This document shows, piece after piece, positions 36,126 to 44,974 of a stretch of 64,000 nt of DNA. The position numbers and the translations under genes were made by a program. This DNA comes from Acidiphilium sp. (lineage in GTDB: Bacteria > Pseudomonadota > Alphaproteobacteria > Acetobacterales > Acetobacteraceae): contig JAQTXH010000006.1 of NCBI GenBank assembly GCA_028688905.1, forward strand, positions 146,305 through 210,304. The letters run 5' to 3'. How positions within the stretch are numbered: the first letter of the stretch is position 1; every line of letters starts with the position of its first letter. Under the pieces are notes generated by a model, which was not told where the DNA came from, did not search any database, and was given only the letters and a program-made list of their open reading frames with translations.

Positions 36126-36158
36126 GTTTCTGTCAAGTCACATTGAAGGGAACATGGC

Positions 36159-36929
36159 ATGTCCAAGGCAATTGGCAGTTTTATCTGGTATGAGTTGATG
36201 ACGACGGATACCGCGGCGGCGGTGGCGTTTTATCGGGCGGTGGTGGGATGGGACTCCGCCGGCGGTTCGACCCCGGATCCCGACTACACAATATTGACGG
36301 CGGCTGGCGCGCGGGTGGCCGGGGTGATGGAGATCCCGCCGGTGCCGCGCGCGGCGGGGATGAAACCGTGCTGGCGGGGTTACGTGTGGGTAGCCGATGT
36401 CGACGCAACGGCGGCAGAGATCGTGCGTCTGGGTGGTGCGGTGCATTTCGGGCCGCACGATATCCCCACCGTCGGGCGGATTGCATCGGTCAGCGATCCG
36501 CAGGGTGCCATCTTTGCGTTGTTTTCGCCGGACGGAACCGGTGACGGCGGCGCGGCGCAGGACGCCGTGGGACACGTCGCGTGGCACGAATTACGGGCGA
36601 CCGACTGGACCACGGCGTTCACCTTCTACGAAGCGCTGTTCGGCTGGCAGAAGGCGGAGGCGATGGATATGGGGGCGATGGGGGTTTACCAACTCGTGTC
36701 GTCCGGCGGCGCGCCGATGGGGGCGATGTTCAACCTGCCGGAAGCGCCGATCGGGCTGGGCTGGCTCTATTACATCAACGTCGGCGATATCGATGCCGCG
36801 GTCGCGCGGATCGGCACGGCGGGCGGTACGGTGGTCACCCCGCCGATGCCGGTACCGGGGGAACGCTGGATCGTCCAAGGACTCGATCCACAAGGGGTGG
36901 CGTTCGCGCTGGTCGGCATGCGGGGGTGA
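36159..36929 (+). CDS. VOC-superfamily protein with two glyoxalase-like domains
   Basis: 256 residues made of two similar halves: SFIWYELMTTDTAAAVAFYRAVVGW (about 7-31) and HVAWHELRATDWTTAFTFYEALFGW (about 138-162), each ending with a DPQG-containing strand (SDPQGAIFALF and LDPQGVAFALV). This is the tandem VOC arrangement of CFP30B-type hydrolase-like proteins. Metal ligands and substrate are not certain. AAGGGAAC precedes the ATG. Control by the divergent MarR regulator suggests a detoxification role. Confidence 0.85.
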   Translation: MSKAIGSFIWYELMTTDTAAAVAFYRAVVGWDSAGGSTPDPDYTILTAAGARVAGVMEIPPVPRAAGMKPCWRGYVWVADVDATAAEIVRLGGAVHFGPHDIPTVGRIASVSDPQGAIFALFSPDGTGDGGAAQDAVGHVAWHELRATDWTTAFTFYEALFGWQKAEAMDMGAMGVYQLVSSGGAPMGAMFNLPEAPIGLGWLYYINVGDIDAAVARIGTAGGTVVTPPMPVPGERWIVQGLDPQGVAFALVGMRG

Positions 36930-37035
36930 CACCAAAACCAACTTATTCTATACTTATGTGAAACCGATGGCGCTGCCTCATTTCGTGGCAGCGTGATCGG
37001 GGCGTGGCAGCATAATCGGGTCATGCGACAAATTC

Positions 37036-37212
37036 ATGGCGGGTTCACATAAAGTACCCTTCCATATTCCGCCGGACTACATATTTGTCGATCGGATCAT
37101 CGCTGATGGTCGCACTGAATTCGGCGTTCGCGCCGTCCGGTATCCGGCCCTCACCGGCCGGATGGGGGCCTTAGGGTCCCAACGTCTCCCAGACGTGAAG
37201 CCTCCCTGTTGA
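37036..37212 (+). CDS. Candidate 58-residue small protein (or part of a small RNA)
   Basis: This ORF begins MAGSHKVPFHIPPDY and stops three bases before a strong intrinsic terminator, which argues for a transcript ending here. There is no good ribosome-binding site and no known family. The same stretch also forms hairpins (AACGTCT/AGACGT and CGGCC/GGCCG), so a non-coding RNA is an equally good reading. Nothing else is recognised between the VOC gene (ends 36929) and the glycosyltransferase (starts 37424). Confidence 0.3.
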   Translation: MAGSHKVPFHIPPDYIFVDRIIADGRTEFGVRAVRYPALTGRMGALGSQRLPDVKPPC

Positions 37213-37214
37213 CT

Positions 37215-37248
37215 TGCCCCGTCGGTTCGCCGGCGGGGCATTTTTTTT
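37215..37248 (+). terminator. Strong rho-independent terminator
   Basis: Stem TGCCCCG (37215-37221) with CGGGGCA (37234-37240), a 12-base loop that can pair further, then eight T residues (37241-37248). It is the clearest intrinsic terminator in the window and serves no annotated long gene, the nearest plus-strand stop being almost 290 bases upstream. Confidence 0.85.
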
Positions 37249-37423
37249 GTCGCGAGTCAGCGAGACACTTAGACAATGCGGGCGGTCAGGACAATCGCAG
37301 GAAGCCGCGCACGGGCAATTCGGCTCCCAGTGTGGCATTCAGGCCACGTTACAGCCGCCCGGCCCCGCCGACCCGCGCAAGCCCGCTCTGGATGAACCCT
37401 GACGATCATGCGATGGAACCGCG

Positions 37424-38326
37424 ATGCGCTGGTATTTTGCGATCGACGAAGAGGGTGCGCGCGGCGAGATCGGGGTCCACGCCAAACTGGCGGTACGGTC
37501 CGCCGCGCTATGCCCCGGACTTGAACCAAGGCTGCTCTACTACGGTGCCCGCACCGATTTCACCCGCTGGATGACCGCTGCCGGGGTGACGGTGATCGAC
37601 GCGGTGCCGCCCTGCCTCGACGCGATGCAGGCCGCCGCCGCGCGCGGCACGTTCCGGTCGCATTCGATCGGGCATTGGCTGCGGCTGGCGATCCCGCTGA
37701 TCGATCGCGATGCCGCATTCGCGCTTTATACCGATTGCGACATCGTCTTCCTCCGCCCGATCGATTTCACCACGATCCGCCCGACAATCTTTGCCGCCGC
37801 CCCCGAATTCGCGCCGGATGCCTGGAATTACTTCAATTCCGGGGTGATGGTGCTGAACCTGGCGGTGACGCGGGCGGCGCAGTCCGGGTTCGAAGCGGTG
37901 ATCCGAGCCCGCCTCGATGAAGACAGCGCGGCAAATTTCGACGATCAGGTGGCGCTCAACCAGGCGTTTCGCGGCTACTGGGACCGGCTCGATCCCGGGC
38001 TGAACGCCAAACCCTACTGGAAGCACGATCCCCACGCCGGCATTTTGCATTTCCACGGCCCCAAACTCGACGGCATCGCGGCGATCGCCGAGGGAACCTG
38101 GGACTGGAACGATCCCACCGCGCGCACCATCGGCACGCTCTGCGCCGCCCATATCCCGCGCTACGTCGCCTGGCTGAGCGATCTGGCGGAACGGCTGCAA
38201 ATGGTCGACCTGTCCCGCGCCGTGCAGTTGCACCGTCTCGCCGGGCGGTTGGCGCGTTACGAGCGCGACCACGCCGGGCAGTCGTTCGATCTGTCGGTGA
38301 TGGCGTTCCGGATGTTCCCCGACTGA
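37424..38326 (+). CDS. GT8-like glycosyltransferase
   Basis: 300 residues. It has the metal/nucleotide-sugar motif DCD at residues 104-106 in LYTDCDIVFLRP, NYFNSGVMVLNL and DDQVALNQAF in the middle, and HFHGPKLDGI toward the end, the order seen in family 8 (LPS galactosyltransferase/glycogenin-like) enzymes. It would transfer a sugar from a UDP-sugar in cytoplasmic surface-polysaccharide synthesis. The ATG at 37424 has GGAAC seven bases upstream. It borders the polysaccharide-type remnants that follow. Confidence 0.78.
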   Translation: MRWYFAIDEEGARGEIGVHAKLAVRSAALCPGLEPRLLYYGARTDFTRWMTAAGVTVIDAVPPCLDAMQAAAARGTFRSHSIGHWLRLAIPLIDRDAAFALYTDCDIVFLRPIDFTTIRPTIFAAAPEFAPDAWNYFNSGVMVLNLAVTRAAQSGFEAVIRARLDEDSAANFDDQVALNQAFRGYWDRLDPGLNAKPYWKHDPHAGILHFHGPKLDGIAAIAEGTWDWNDPTARTIGTLCAAHIPRYVAWLSDLAERLQMVDLSRAVQLHRLAGRLARYERDHAGQSFDLSVMAFRMFPD

Positions 38327-38340
38327 CAAATGACGTGACT

Positions 38341-38469
38341 TTCGGCCCGCGCGGCAGCGAGGCCGGCCGATGTCCGTTCGCGGATCATGGCACGTTCGAA
38401 TTCAGCAAATGAGCCAACCATTTGCATCATCATCCGGTCGCCAGCGTCATTGCCACCAAACGATTGCAC
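38341..38469 (-). pseudogene. Fragment of a serine recombinase (resolvase/invertase)
   Basis: In the minus frame, MMMQMVGSFAEFERAMIRER followed by TSAGLAAARAE matches the end of the catalytic domain and start of helix E of Tn3-type resolvases. The N-terminal catalytic serine and the C-terminal HTH are missing. It overlaps nothing functional and marks an old mobile-element scar beside the glycosyltransferase gene. The rest of the 324-base gap up to 38650 is AT-rich without a gene. Confidence 0.7.
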
Positions 38470-38650
38470 GGCATGTCAGCCCTCGCCGCACTCAAAGCCG
38501 CCTTGGCAGGCGAACCCATCATGCGGGCAGCATGATGGGGGTGGGTAAATACAAATCGTTCCGTTTTTAGCCGCAGAAAAAATATTTTTTACTTCTACGG
38601 CAACATTAAAACTTCATTTCACGTCAGCGGCGCAGTAATTTTGATAAGCA

Positions 38651-39118
38651 TTAGGAAAAAGATCTCGAACTATCTGTCATCGACATAATTATGCCGCTCG
38701 CGCGTGGAAAATCTGACCTGATTTTTGCTGGCCCCTTTGCAATACGATCGTTAATCAAACTGCATAGATCAGCAATGTCTGAACTCCACGATATATCGGA
38801 AACCTGTGCGATCTTGCGCAAAAAACTGGTCTGGTGATCGCCGGCCCCGCGAGGGTTGGGGAAGGCGATGAACGGTTTGCGAGCGATCAACAATTGTATG
38901 ACCGTCGCGCCGCCGTGGGATATGACGAGGGAGGCTTGATCAATCAGATCGGCGATGCTGGGCCGACCGATGAATTGCTCGCCGTGGATCATGCGATATT
39001 TCGATTGACCGCCTTGGCAGATCAGCTCTTGGCTTAGGAAACCCTCGCCGGCCAACCGATCAACTTCCACAAGTAATTCATCGAACGGCATTGTTGTTCC
39101 TACTGTTACGAAGATCAC
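38651..39118 (-). CDS. Alg13/PssE-like glycosyltransferase subunit
   Basis: 155 residues with the GT28 C-terminal fold: MIFVTVGTTMPFDELL at the start and SLVISHGGATVIQLLIARKPFIAFPN in the nucleotide-sugar-binding part. Alone it lacks the membrane/acceptor half, which the overlapping upstream gene (ATGA) supplies. Such pairs add the second sugar to lipid-linked repeat units in exopolysaccharide synthesis. Codon use is clearly AT-richer than in flanking core genes, suggesting acquisition. Confidence 0.85.
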   Translation of the reverse strand: MIFVTVGTTMPFDELLVEVDRLAGEGFLSQELICQGGQSKYRMIHGEQFIGRPSIADLIDQASLVISHGGATVIQLLIARKPFIAFPNPRGAGDHQTSFLRKIAQVSDISWSSDIADLCSLINDRIAKGPAKIRSDFPRASGIIMSMTDSSRSFS

Positions 39119-39630
39119 AATATGCTACCCAATCGACTGGAAGGAAACGAGTTTTTTAGGTTAGGCCATTGGACGATGAAGCACGATGCAATATGTAAAC
39201 TGTAAACTAGGCGACCCGTATTGGAGAGTTTGTCAACCCTCGTGATGCTTTCGATGAACACGGTCTTTCGGCGCATCATACGACCGGCCAGAAGCATCGG
39301 CACGGCATGGCTCCCTCCCACTGCGACGAGAATACCCACGCCGTCCTCACGAATCACGGATAATGTCGTAAAGAATGTAACCATGAACGCTTTGAGGCTC
39401 TGCCGCCATGATGGCTGTGTCAGTGATGAAAACATTGGGACCTCGTGTCCGATTCCAGGCGGAATTCCCTCGGTACCGGGTTCACCGCCAAAGCGAGTCG
39501 TTAGATAAATGAATTCGAGATCGTCCTTGAGTTGCCCCAGTAGACACTTTGTCTCGAAGGTAAATCCACCTCCTGGGATGACAAATAGTGCAACAGGTTT
39601 AGTCCCGGGTGACTTGGTTTTGTTTTCCAT
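39115..39630 (-). CDS. Alg14/PssD-like glycosyltransferase subunit
   Basis: 171 residues. It has KPVALFVIPGGGFTFETKCL near the start, GVGILVAVGGSHAVPMLLAGR with a membrane-associating segment, and FIESITRVDKLSNTGRLVY followed by FIVQWPNL near the end, the Alg14/PssD pattern. It should anchor its Alg13-like partner to the membrane. Codons are AT-rich. A GC-rich remnant of a homologous gene start lies about 170 bases upstream. Confidence 0.83.
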   Translation of the reverse strand: MENKTKSPGTKPVALFVIPGGGFTFETKCLLGQLKDDLEFIYLTTRFGGEPGTEGIPPGIGHEVPMFSSLTQPSWRQSLKAFMVTFFTTLSVIREDGVGILVAVGGSHAVPMLLAGRMMRRKTVFIESITRVDKLSNTGRLVYSLHIASCFIVQWPNLKNSFPSSRLGSIL

Positions 39631-39717
39631 AAATCACCAAATGGATAATTTTCGTTTTAAACGATAGATTTCTTTTGATAGGAAAAAATTCTCTATAAAG
39701 TGACTCGTCATTATGTT

Positions 39718-39801
39718 GTCACGGAGGAGGCGTTTAGTTTCGAAGGTAAAGCCGCCGCCCGACAGGATGATGAGGGCGACGGGTTTGGTTTCTGGGAGCA
39801 T
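39718..39801 (-). pseudogene. 5' remnant of a second Alg14/PssD-like gene
   Basis: The minus frame from the ATG at 39801 reads MLPETKPVALIILSGGGFTF followed by ETKRLLRD, aligning with residues 9-35 of the intact Alg14-like protein, then loses similarity. Codons are GC-ending (GCC, CTC, GGC) where the intact copy uses GCA, CTA, GGT/GGA, so it is not a recent duplicate but the stump of a resident homologue. Confidence 0.75.
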
Positions 39802-39915
39802 AAAATCGTTTATCGCATGTCAGCGGTCAGGTGACCACTGACGACGCAACTCGCCGAAACAACGCCTCGAAGCCGCGCCGCCAGATGTTTTTGCGACGTT
39901 CTGTGAATTCCGCGA

Positions 39916-40374
39916 TCAGGGGAAATCGGAACCGGGCGGCAGATTGTTGAACCAGATCTGGTTGGTGAATGTCAGGGCATGCACGATCTGTGAGGCGCGG
40001 CCATGCCAGACGTAATGCCAGGATTCGGTGTAAAGGTCTGGTCTGGTGGCGCGGCCGATGGAATCGAGGATGAAGGTTACGATCAGCGCGGGAAGTGCGA
40101 CCGAATAAATCCGGGCGAAACGGCTGACGGCGTAGCGCATCGGGGTATTTTCCCGGGTGTCGAAAACATAGGCGATGACGAAGCCGGACAGGACGAAAAA
40201 CACATCGACCGCTTCGGGGCCGTAGGCTCCAATTTGCCAAAATAGCCCGCCGGTGAATCGACCGCCGGAGATGTGGCCGAAAAAGACCGCCAGGGCGGCG
40301 GTGAAGCGCACTGCATCCAGATAAATCGATGTTTCTTTATTCACGGAATCAAATCTTATAATAAAAATGATCAA
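39916..40374 (-). pseudogene. Truncated acyltransferase-3 family membrane protein
   Basis: 152 residues of the family's N-terminus: LDAVRFTAALAVFFGHISGG with the catalytic-type H, VDVFFVLSGFVIAYVF and RFARIYSVALPALIVTFILD. Full members have 330-400 residues and about ten transmembrane helices; this one stops after three or four. The sequence after the stop does not continue the family in any frame, so the 3' part is deleted. It would have O-acylated a polysaccharide. The next 246 bases up to 40620 hold no recognisable gene. Confidence 0.7.
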
Positions 40375-40620
40375 TCTCGAATGTGATCTCTTAATAAAAC
40401 GTTAGATTTCTGGCGACAAGTCTATCGGGTTCGATGGCTCACTGATTGGTCGAGTTCAGAAAATACTCCAACACGCATAATCGTTGGAATTATGCAGCGT
40501 CGCGTAGTTGATCCGACCGGAGCAAAGTCGAAGTTAAGGGGAATGAATTGTCCATCACGGACTGGAGGAAATTTGGTGTGATCTCCTGTGATCATCTATT
40601 TTTACTTGAAAATTTATGTC

Positions 40621-40860
40621 TCAGTCTGGAATTATAGGGTCTTGTTCGCAGTGGCTGGGCCAGAAGCCGCACATCCCCCAGGCGCGCGTGCCAGGGTGGG
40701 TCGCGGTTGAGGGGTAGCCGTGGGAGGACATGTCGGCGGCTAATTCTGGAACGAGGGCGTTGATCGGGCAGGCGGTGGCGGCCAGAGCCTGGTGGCGGGA
40801 TTGATCCGGGTGGGTGGTGATGAACAAGGCCGCCCATGCGGGGTTAGTGGGGTTTTTGCG
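40621..40860 (-). pseudogene. Out-of-frame C-terminal tail of the preceding large protein
   Basis: This frame (...NPAWAALFITTHPDQSRHQ... to QDPIIPD) has strongly GC-ending codons over about 75 codons and joins the upstream gene if one C is removed from the run at about 40861-40866. The joined product would be about 764 residues. It could be a real mutation, a sequencing error or a contingency tract. Confidence 0.55.
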
Positions 40861-42916
40861 GGGGGAGGGGGACGATCCAGAACTGCGGCGTCGATTGGAG
40901 GCCGGCCACGTCGGTGTAAGGCGCGCCACTATGTAAAACCCAGTCATAGGCGCGCAGGGCGGTGGATGATCCGGTAGCATTGTATAAACTCGCGAGGGCG
41001 GCAAGCCGTGTCATGCCATAATCGCCGTTGCTGTGGGACCAGCCGTCGCCGTCATCCTGGCCAGCGGCGCGGGTGGCCTGTTCGATCTCCGCCCAGGTTT
41101 TGTAATCACGTTTGGTCTTCGGATCGTAAACACCGAGGTTGTAGGTTATCGCGTTGCGGGGGTTAAAGCCGTTGCCCCGGTTCAGAACGCTTCCCGCGAG
41201 AAAATGATCTTCCCAGTGCAGCACATCAGCCGCGCCGGGAACGCCTTGCCGTGCCATTGTCGCCATTGTCGTTGCGAAATAATCCTGCTGCCATGGCGGT
41301 ATGGTGGCAGGATCGCCATAGGTGCCGACAATGTAGCCGTAGGCCTCGCCTTCCTGCCGGGTCCATGCCGGGATATTGCGTTTGAGATACGCCATGTTAT
41401 TGGCGATCATCTGCTGGAAGTACCCGCGCATCGGTGAACCATCCGGATCGATATAGGCGGCGTCCGCCACTTCGCGCAGGCTCCACGCCGCACCGCGCAC
41501 CTGTTCGCTCGGCCCGGCGATGATGCCCTCGCCCTTGTTGCGCGCCTGGGTGGCGGGCCATTGGCCGATTTCGGAATAATCGGCTTCCGCGTTCTGCTGA
41601 TCCAGATAATAGCGCCGCCCGGTCAGCAGATAGGGAATGAACGACAAGTCGGGTTCATGTGCGATATCTGCGGTCCAACCGGTTTTGCCGTCGACGTGTT
41701 GGGTGAGGCCGGTGGTGTAGGAGCCGGGGCCGCCACGGCTGTCGGTCCACAGATCGGGTACGTCTGCGGTGGTCACGAATTCGCCGGTTTTTGGATCGAA
41801 AAAATGCCACGGCACCGCGCCTGCGGCATCGGCCTGGCCGAGGGCATATTCGGCGGCGACCGGATTTTGGGTGATCAGCCAGACCGCGTTCGCCGCCGTG
41901 GTGGGGCCTATGCTGCCGCGACCGCCGGTCATCGGCATGTACTGCGTCACGTCGTTCACCGCCAGCGGTGCGTCCCAGCTGGGGGCGGTGATGTCCTTGA
42001 GGTCGCGCAGCAGTTCGGCGCGCGGCATCCCGATCGCCAGATCATAGGCAGGCACGATGCCGATCCGCTCCATCGCCGCGACATCATGCACCACGTTGAT
42101 CGGCACACGGCCACCGGAGCGGACGATGGTATGCCAGTCCTGATACTGAAACTGGTGGATGCTGGGCCTTGCGAACACCGGCTTGCCGTTCTGGGCGATG
42201 GTGATGCCGTAGGTCTCGGCACCGCCGGTCTTGCCCATCGCGATGTCGTTATCGAGTTCGATATCGGCCTCCACCCCGCCGCTTGCATAAGCGCGGAGGT
42301 CCAGCACCAGACGCAGCGAGCCTCGGATGCGTCGCGATATCCGTGCGCCGGAGACCAGCGGGCCGGCGAGCCAGGGCGAGGTTTGGCGGGCTGCCTGGGC
42401 GCTGGCGAACCATTTGGCGGCGTCGATCGTGAGGTAACGCGTCGGCAAGCCCGCTCGTTTCAGGGCGAGCGTTACGGTGATGTCGTGGTTTCGCAAGGCG
42501 GGCAGGATGGCGAGTGGACCGGCGGGAACAGCGGGTACCGCGCGTAGCATCACCGGGGCATCGGCACCGCTGCCCATCGGCGGTGTCTTCAGCGTGACGA
42601 GACCGAACAGCACCGAGCCGTCCGGATAGCGGTTTTTGACGTCGATTTGCGCTGGTTCGGCCACGCCGCCGATGATTGCGGTGATACCGTTGCCAGAGGG
42701 CAACTGGCCACGCGCGAACACGGTGCCGAAGGTGACATAACGCGGCGGCAGGCGATGGGTGAGGGTGTTTTCCAGGACCAGGCCAACCAGATCACCTGGC
42801 GCATTCGGTTGCGGCACGGCGGGCGCGAGGATCAGCGCGGCAGCCAGGGCCAGGTGACCGGCCCCGAAAACGATCAGACAACCCAGACCCATTTTGGCGA
42901 TGCGATTGCGCGGCAT
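40844..42916 (-). CDS. Large exported protein of unknown function, C-terminus probably frameshifted
   Basis: 690 residues from an ATG with GGGGGA upstream. A signal anchor (LGCLIVFGAGHLALAAALILA) is followed by a beta-rich first half and a helical second half rich in Trp and Tyr (WDAPLAVNDVTQYM, SEQVRGAAWSLREVADAAY, TRLAALASLYNATGS). The latter resembles the alpha-toroid layout of some polysaccharide lyases or glycosidases, but no known family motif can be named. The frame stops just after a C6 run; shifting one base there opens a further 80-codon, GC3-rich frame. It lies beside polysaccharide genes, so a polysaccharide-processing role is possible. Confidence 0.7.
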   Translation of the reverse strand: MPRNRIAKMGLGCLIVFGAGHLALAAALILAPAVPQPNAPGDLVGLVLENTLTHRLPPRYVTFGTVFARGQLPSGNGITAIIGGVAEPAQIDVKNRYPDGSVLFGLVTLKTPPMGSGADAPVMLRAVPAVPAGPLAILPALRNHDITVTLALKRAGLPTRYLTIDAAKWFASAQAARQTSPWLAGPLVSGARISRRIRGSLRLVLDLRAYASGGVEADIELDNDIAMGKTGGAETYGITIAQNGKPVFARPSIHQFQYQDWHTIVRSGGRVPINVVHDVAAMERIGIVPAYDLAIGMPRAELLRDLKDITAPSWDAPLAVNDVTQYMPMTGGRGSIGPTTAANAVWLITQNPVAAEYALGQADAAGAVPWHFFDPKTGEFVTTADVPDLWTDSRGGPGSYTTGLTQHVDGKTGWTADIAHEPDLSFIPYLLTGRRYYLDQQNAEADYSEIGQWPATQARNKGEGIIAGPSEQVRGAAWSLREVADAAYIDPDGSPMRGYFQQMIANNMAYLKRNIPAWTRQEGEAYGYIVGTYGDPATIPPWQQDYFATTMATMARQGVPGAADVLHWEDHFLAGSVLNRGNGFNPRNAITYNLGVYDPKTKRDYKTWAEIEQATRAAGQDDGDGWSHSNGDYGMTRLAALASLYNATGSSTALRAYDWVLHSGAPYTDVAGLQSTPQFWIVPLPPQKPH

Positions 42917-43087
42917 CGGTTTCCCCCATCCAGAAAGGCCACGGCCCCGCAGCGCCCGGAACAGGCACTCGCCATGACGCGGTGAGGTTATGATGCCCGA
43001 ACTGGCCACGCCGCGCCAGAGCGGCCGATCGGGCGCAATAGCCTGATTTATTTCGATTTATGGAACATTATCTCGCTTTACGGAACG

Positions 43088-43738
43088 TTAGCTCGCTTTG
43101 CGAAACGTTAGATTGATGCGGCGGCGGCCGGTCAAAGCGTTGTCGCCATCGGCGAGGGGGGCCACACCGTGGAATGCCAAGCGGCTTGCACCACCCCAAA
43201 CGGCGACGTCGCCGCTTTCCAGCCGGAAGCGTCGCGGTCTCTCACCCCGGGTGTTGCCACCGAACAGGAAAATTGCCGGAAGGCCCAGCGAGATGGAAAC
43301 GATCGGGGCGGTGAAATCGTGCTCGTTGCGGTCCTGATGGAGCGAAAGCCGTGCGCCGGGCTGGTAGCAGTTGATCAAGCAGGCGTCGGGAGCGAACTTC
43401 ACGTATCCCGCCGTCGACGCGGCGCGGGCTGCAAGACGAATAAACGGCAAGGGAATGGGTGGCCACGGGTTATTGGTCAACGGATCGGTGCGGAGATAGC
43501 GATAACCGGATTGGTCGCTGACCCATCCGAGGCTGCCGCAATTGGACATCGCGACCGACATTCTGCGCCCGCCCGGTGTGTTCATATGCCGGAGCGGGGA
43601 GGCTGCGAGGGTGCGATCGAGGGCGGCGATCAGTTCGGGTGCCTCGGACACCGCAAATCCGCGCAACAAAACCGCGTTTTCGGCAAGCGCCTCGGTCTTC
43701 CGCTCGCGCTGAAAATCGCTGAACAGATCGCCGATCAT
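43088..43738 (-). CDS. alkB: Alpha-ketoglutarate-dependent dioxygenase AlkB
   Basis: 216 residues. Fe(II) ligands H134 and D136 (LHQDRNE) and H190 (LAFHGVAPL) are present, and the 2-oxoglutarate-binding arginine lies in RRRINLTFR at 205-213. It directly reverses 1-methyladenine and 3-methylcytosine damage. It overlaps ada by four bases (ATGA), reproducing the ada-alkB arrangement of E. coli, so it is presumably induced by methylated Ada. Confidence 0.95.
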   Translation of the reverse strand: MIGDLFSDFQRERKTEALAENAVLLRGFAVSEAPELIAALDRTLAASPLRHMNTPGGRRMSVAMSNCGSLGWVSDQSGYRYLRTDPLTNNPWPPIPLPFIRLAARAASTAGYVKFAPDACLINCYQPGARLSLHQDRNEHDFTAPIVSISLGLPAIFLFGGNTRGERPRRFRLESGDVAVWGGASRLAFHGVAPLADGDNALTGRRRINLTFRKAS

Positions 43739-44820
43739 AGCGCGCCTTCCCGGCGCAGCAGGTCACGCTTGCGCGCGATGCCCCAGCGGTAGCCGCTCAA
43801 CTGTCCATCGGAGCGCACCACGCGATGGCACGGGACCACCACCGCCGCTTGGTTGGCAGCGCATGCGCGGGCCACCGCCCGCGCGGCGGTGGGGTTGCCG
43901 ATCTGCCGGGCGATTTCGGCATAGCTGGCGGTTTTGCCGAGAGGGATTTGCCGTAGTGCCTGCCAGACACGCTGCTGGAAAGCGGTGCCGCGCACGTCGA
44001 GCGGCAAATCGAACCTCTGCTGCGGCAGTTCGACAAAGCCGACGACATGCGCGACGATTTTATCGAAATCGGCATCCCCACCCCTGAGACGTGCGTTCGG
44101 AAAGCGATCCTGCAATTCATGCACGAGGCGCTCCGGATCGGTCCCAAACTGGATCGCAACAATCCCCTTGTCGGTTGCGGCAACCAGGATGGTGCCAAGC
44201 GAGCAGTCGGCAATCGCAAAACGGATGACGATGCCGGTGCCGCCATCCCGATAAAGCCGAGGCACCATACCCAGAATCGCTGTCGAGTCCTCGTAAAAGC
44301 GGCCACTGGAATTGAAACCCGCATCGTAGATCGCACGGGTGATCGTATCGCTCTGGCCAAGCCCGGCCCTGATTTTCATCGCCCGAAACCCTGTCGCATA
44401 GGCTTTTGGAGTGACGCCGGTTATCCGCTTGAAAATACGATGGAAATGAAACGAGCTGATGCCGGAAATTTTGGCCAAATCGGCGAGCGAGGGCGGCACC
44501 TGCGATGCCTCGATCAGCCGGCATGCCTGGGTGACAATATCGGCATACCGCTGCGCCGGCGTTGCGGTGTCCGGGCGGCATCGCTTGCAGGGGCGGAAAC
44601 CGGCGCGCTCGGCATCCTGGGCGGTCGTGAAGAACCTCACGTTCTCGCGCCGGGCGCGCCGGGCGGCGCAGGAGGGATAACAATAGACGCCCGTTGTTTG
44701 GACAGCATAATAGAATTGGCCATCGGCGCGCCTATCCCGCTGCACGATCGCGGCCCAGCGCTGCGCATCGGTCTCCTCGATGGCTTGGGTCATCGTTGTG
44801 TTGCGGCCGGACGGTTGCAT
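43735..44820 (-). CDS. ada: Bifunctional Ada: methyl-sensing regulator and O6-methylguanine-DNA methyltransferase
   Basis: 361 residues. N-domain zinc cysteines C47, C51, C78 and C81 have the same spacing as C38/C42/C69/C72 of E. coli Ada; the first is the phosphotriester acceptor. An AraC-type HTH lies around residues 90-185, then the MGMT domain with active-site PCHRVV near the end. The ATG at 44820 has AAGGA upstream; an ATG nine codons later is possible. It co-transcribes with alkB and is likely autoregulated. Confidence 0.94.
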   Translation of the reverse strand: MQPSGRNTTMTQAIEETDAQRWAAIVQRDRRADGQFYYAVQTTGVYCYPSCAARRARRENVRFFTTAQDAERAGFRPCKRCRPDTATPAQRYADIVTQACRLIEASQVPPSLADLAKISGISSFHFHRIFKRITGVTPKAYATGFRAMKIRAGLGQSDTITRAIYDAGFNSSGRFYEDSTAILGMVPRLYRDGGTGIVIRFAIADCSLGTILVAATDKGIVAIQFGTDPERLVHELQDRFPNARLRGGDADFDKIVAHVVGFVELPQQRFDLPLDVRGTAFQQRVWQALRQIPLGKTASYAEIARQIGNPTAARAVARACAANQAAVVVPCHRVVRSDGQLSGYRWGIARKRDLLRREGAL

Positions 44821-44974
44821 GACGATTGATCCTTGGCTTGACGATTTTACCATGCCGCACTTGTTGGCCAAGCGCACGCCGGACACACTCCGGCCCTTGC
44901 TCTCGAATTCTGATTTTGCATCACGACGTCGAAATACGGCGCGGCCGCGCCGCCGGAACGAGCGAAACAGCCGT

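Noticed and set aside
39827..39915. Sequence ending RKNIWRRGFEALFRR as a possible transposase tail
   Set aside because: No transposase family motif could be recognised, and the stretch is too short to assign.
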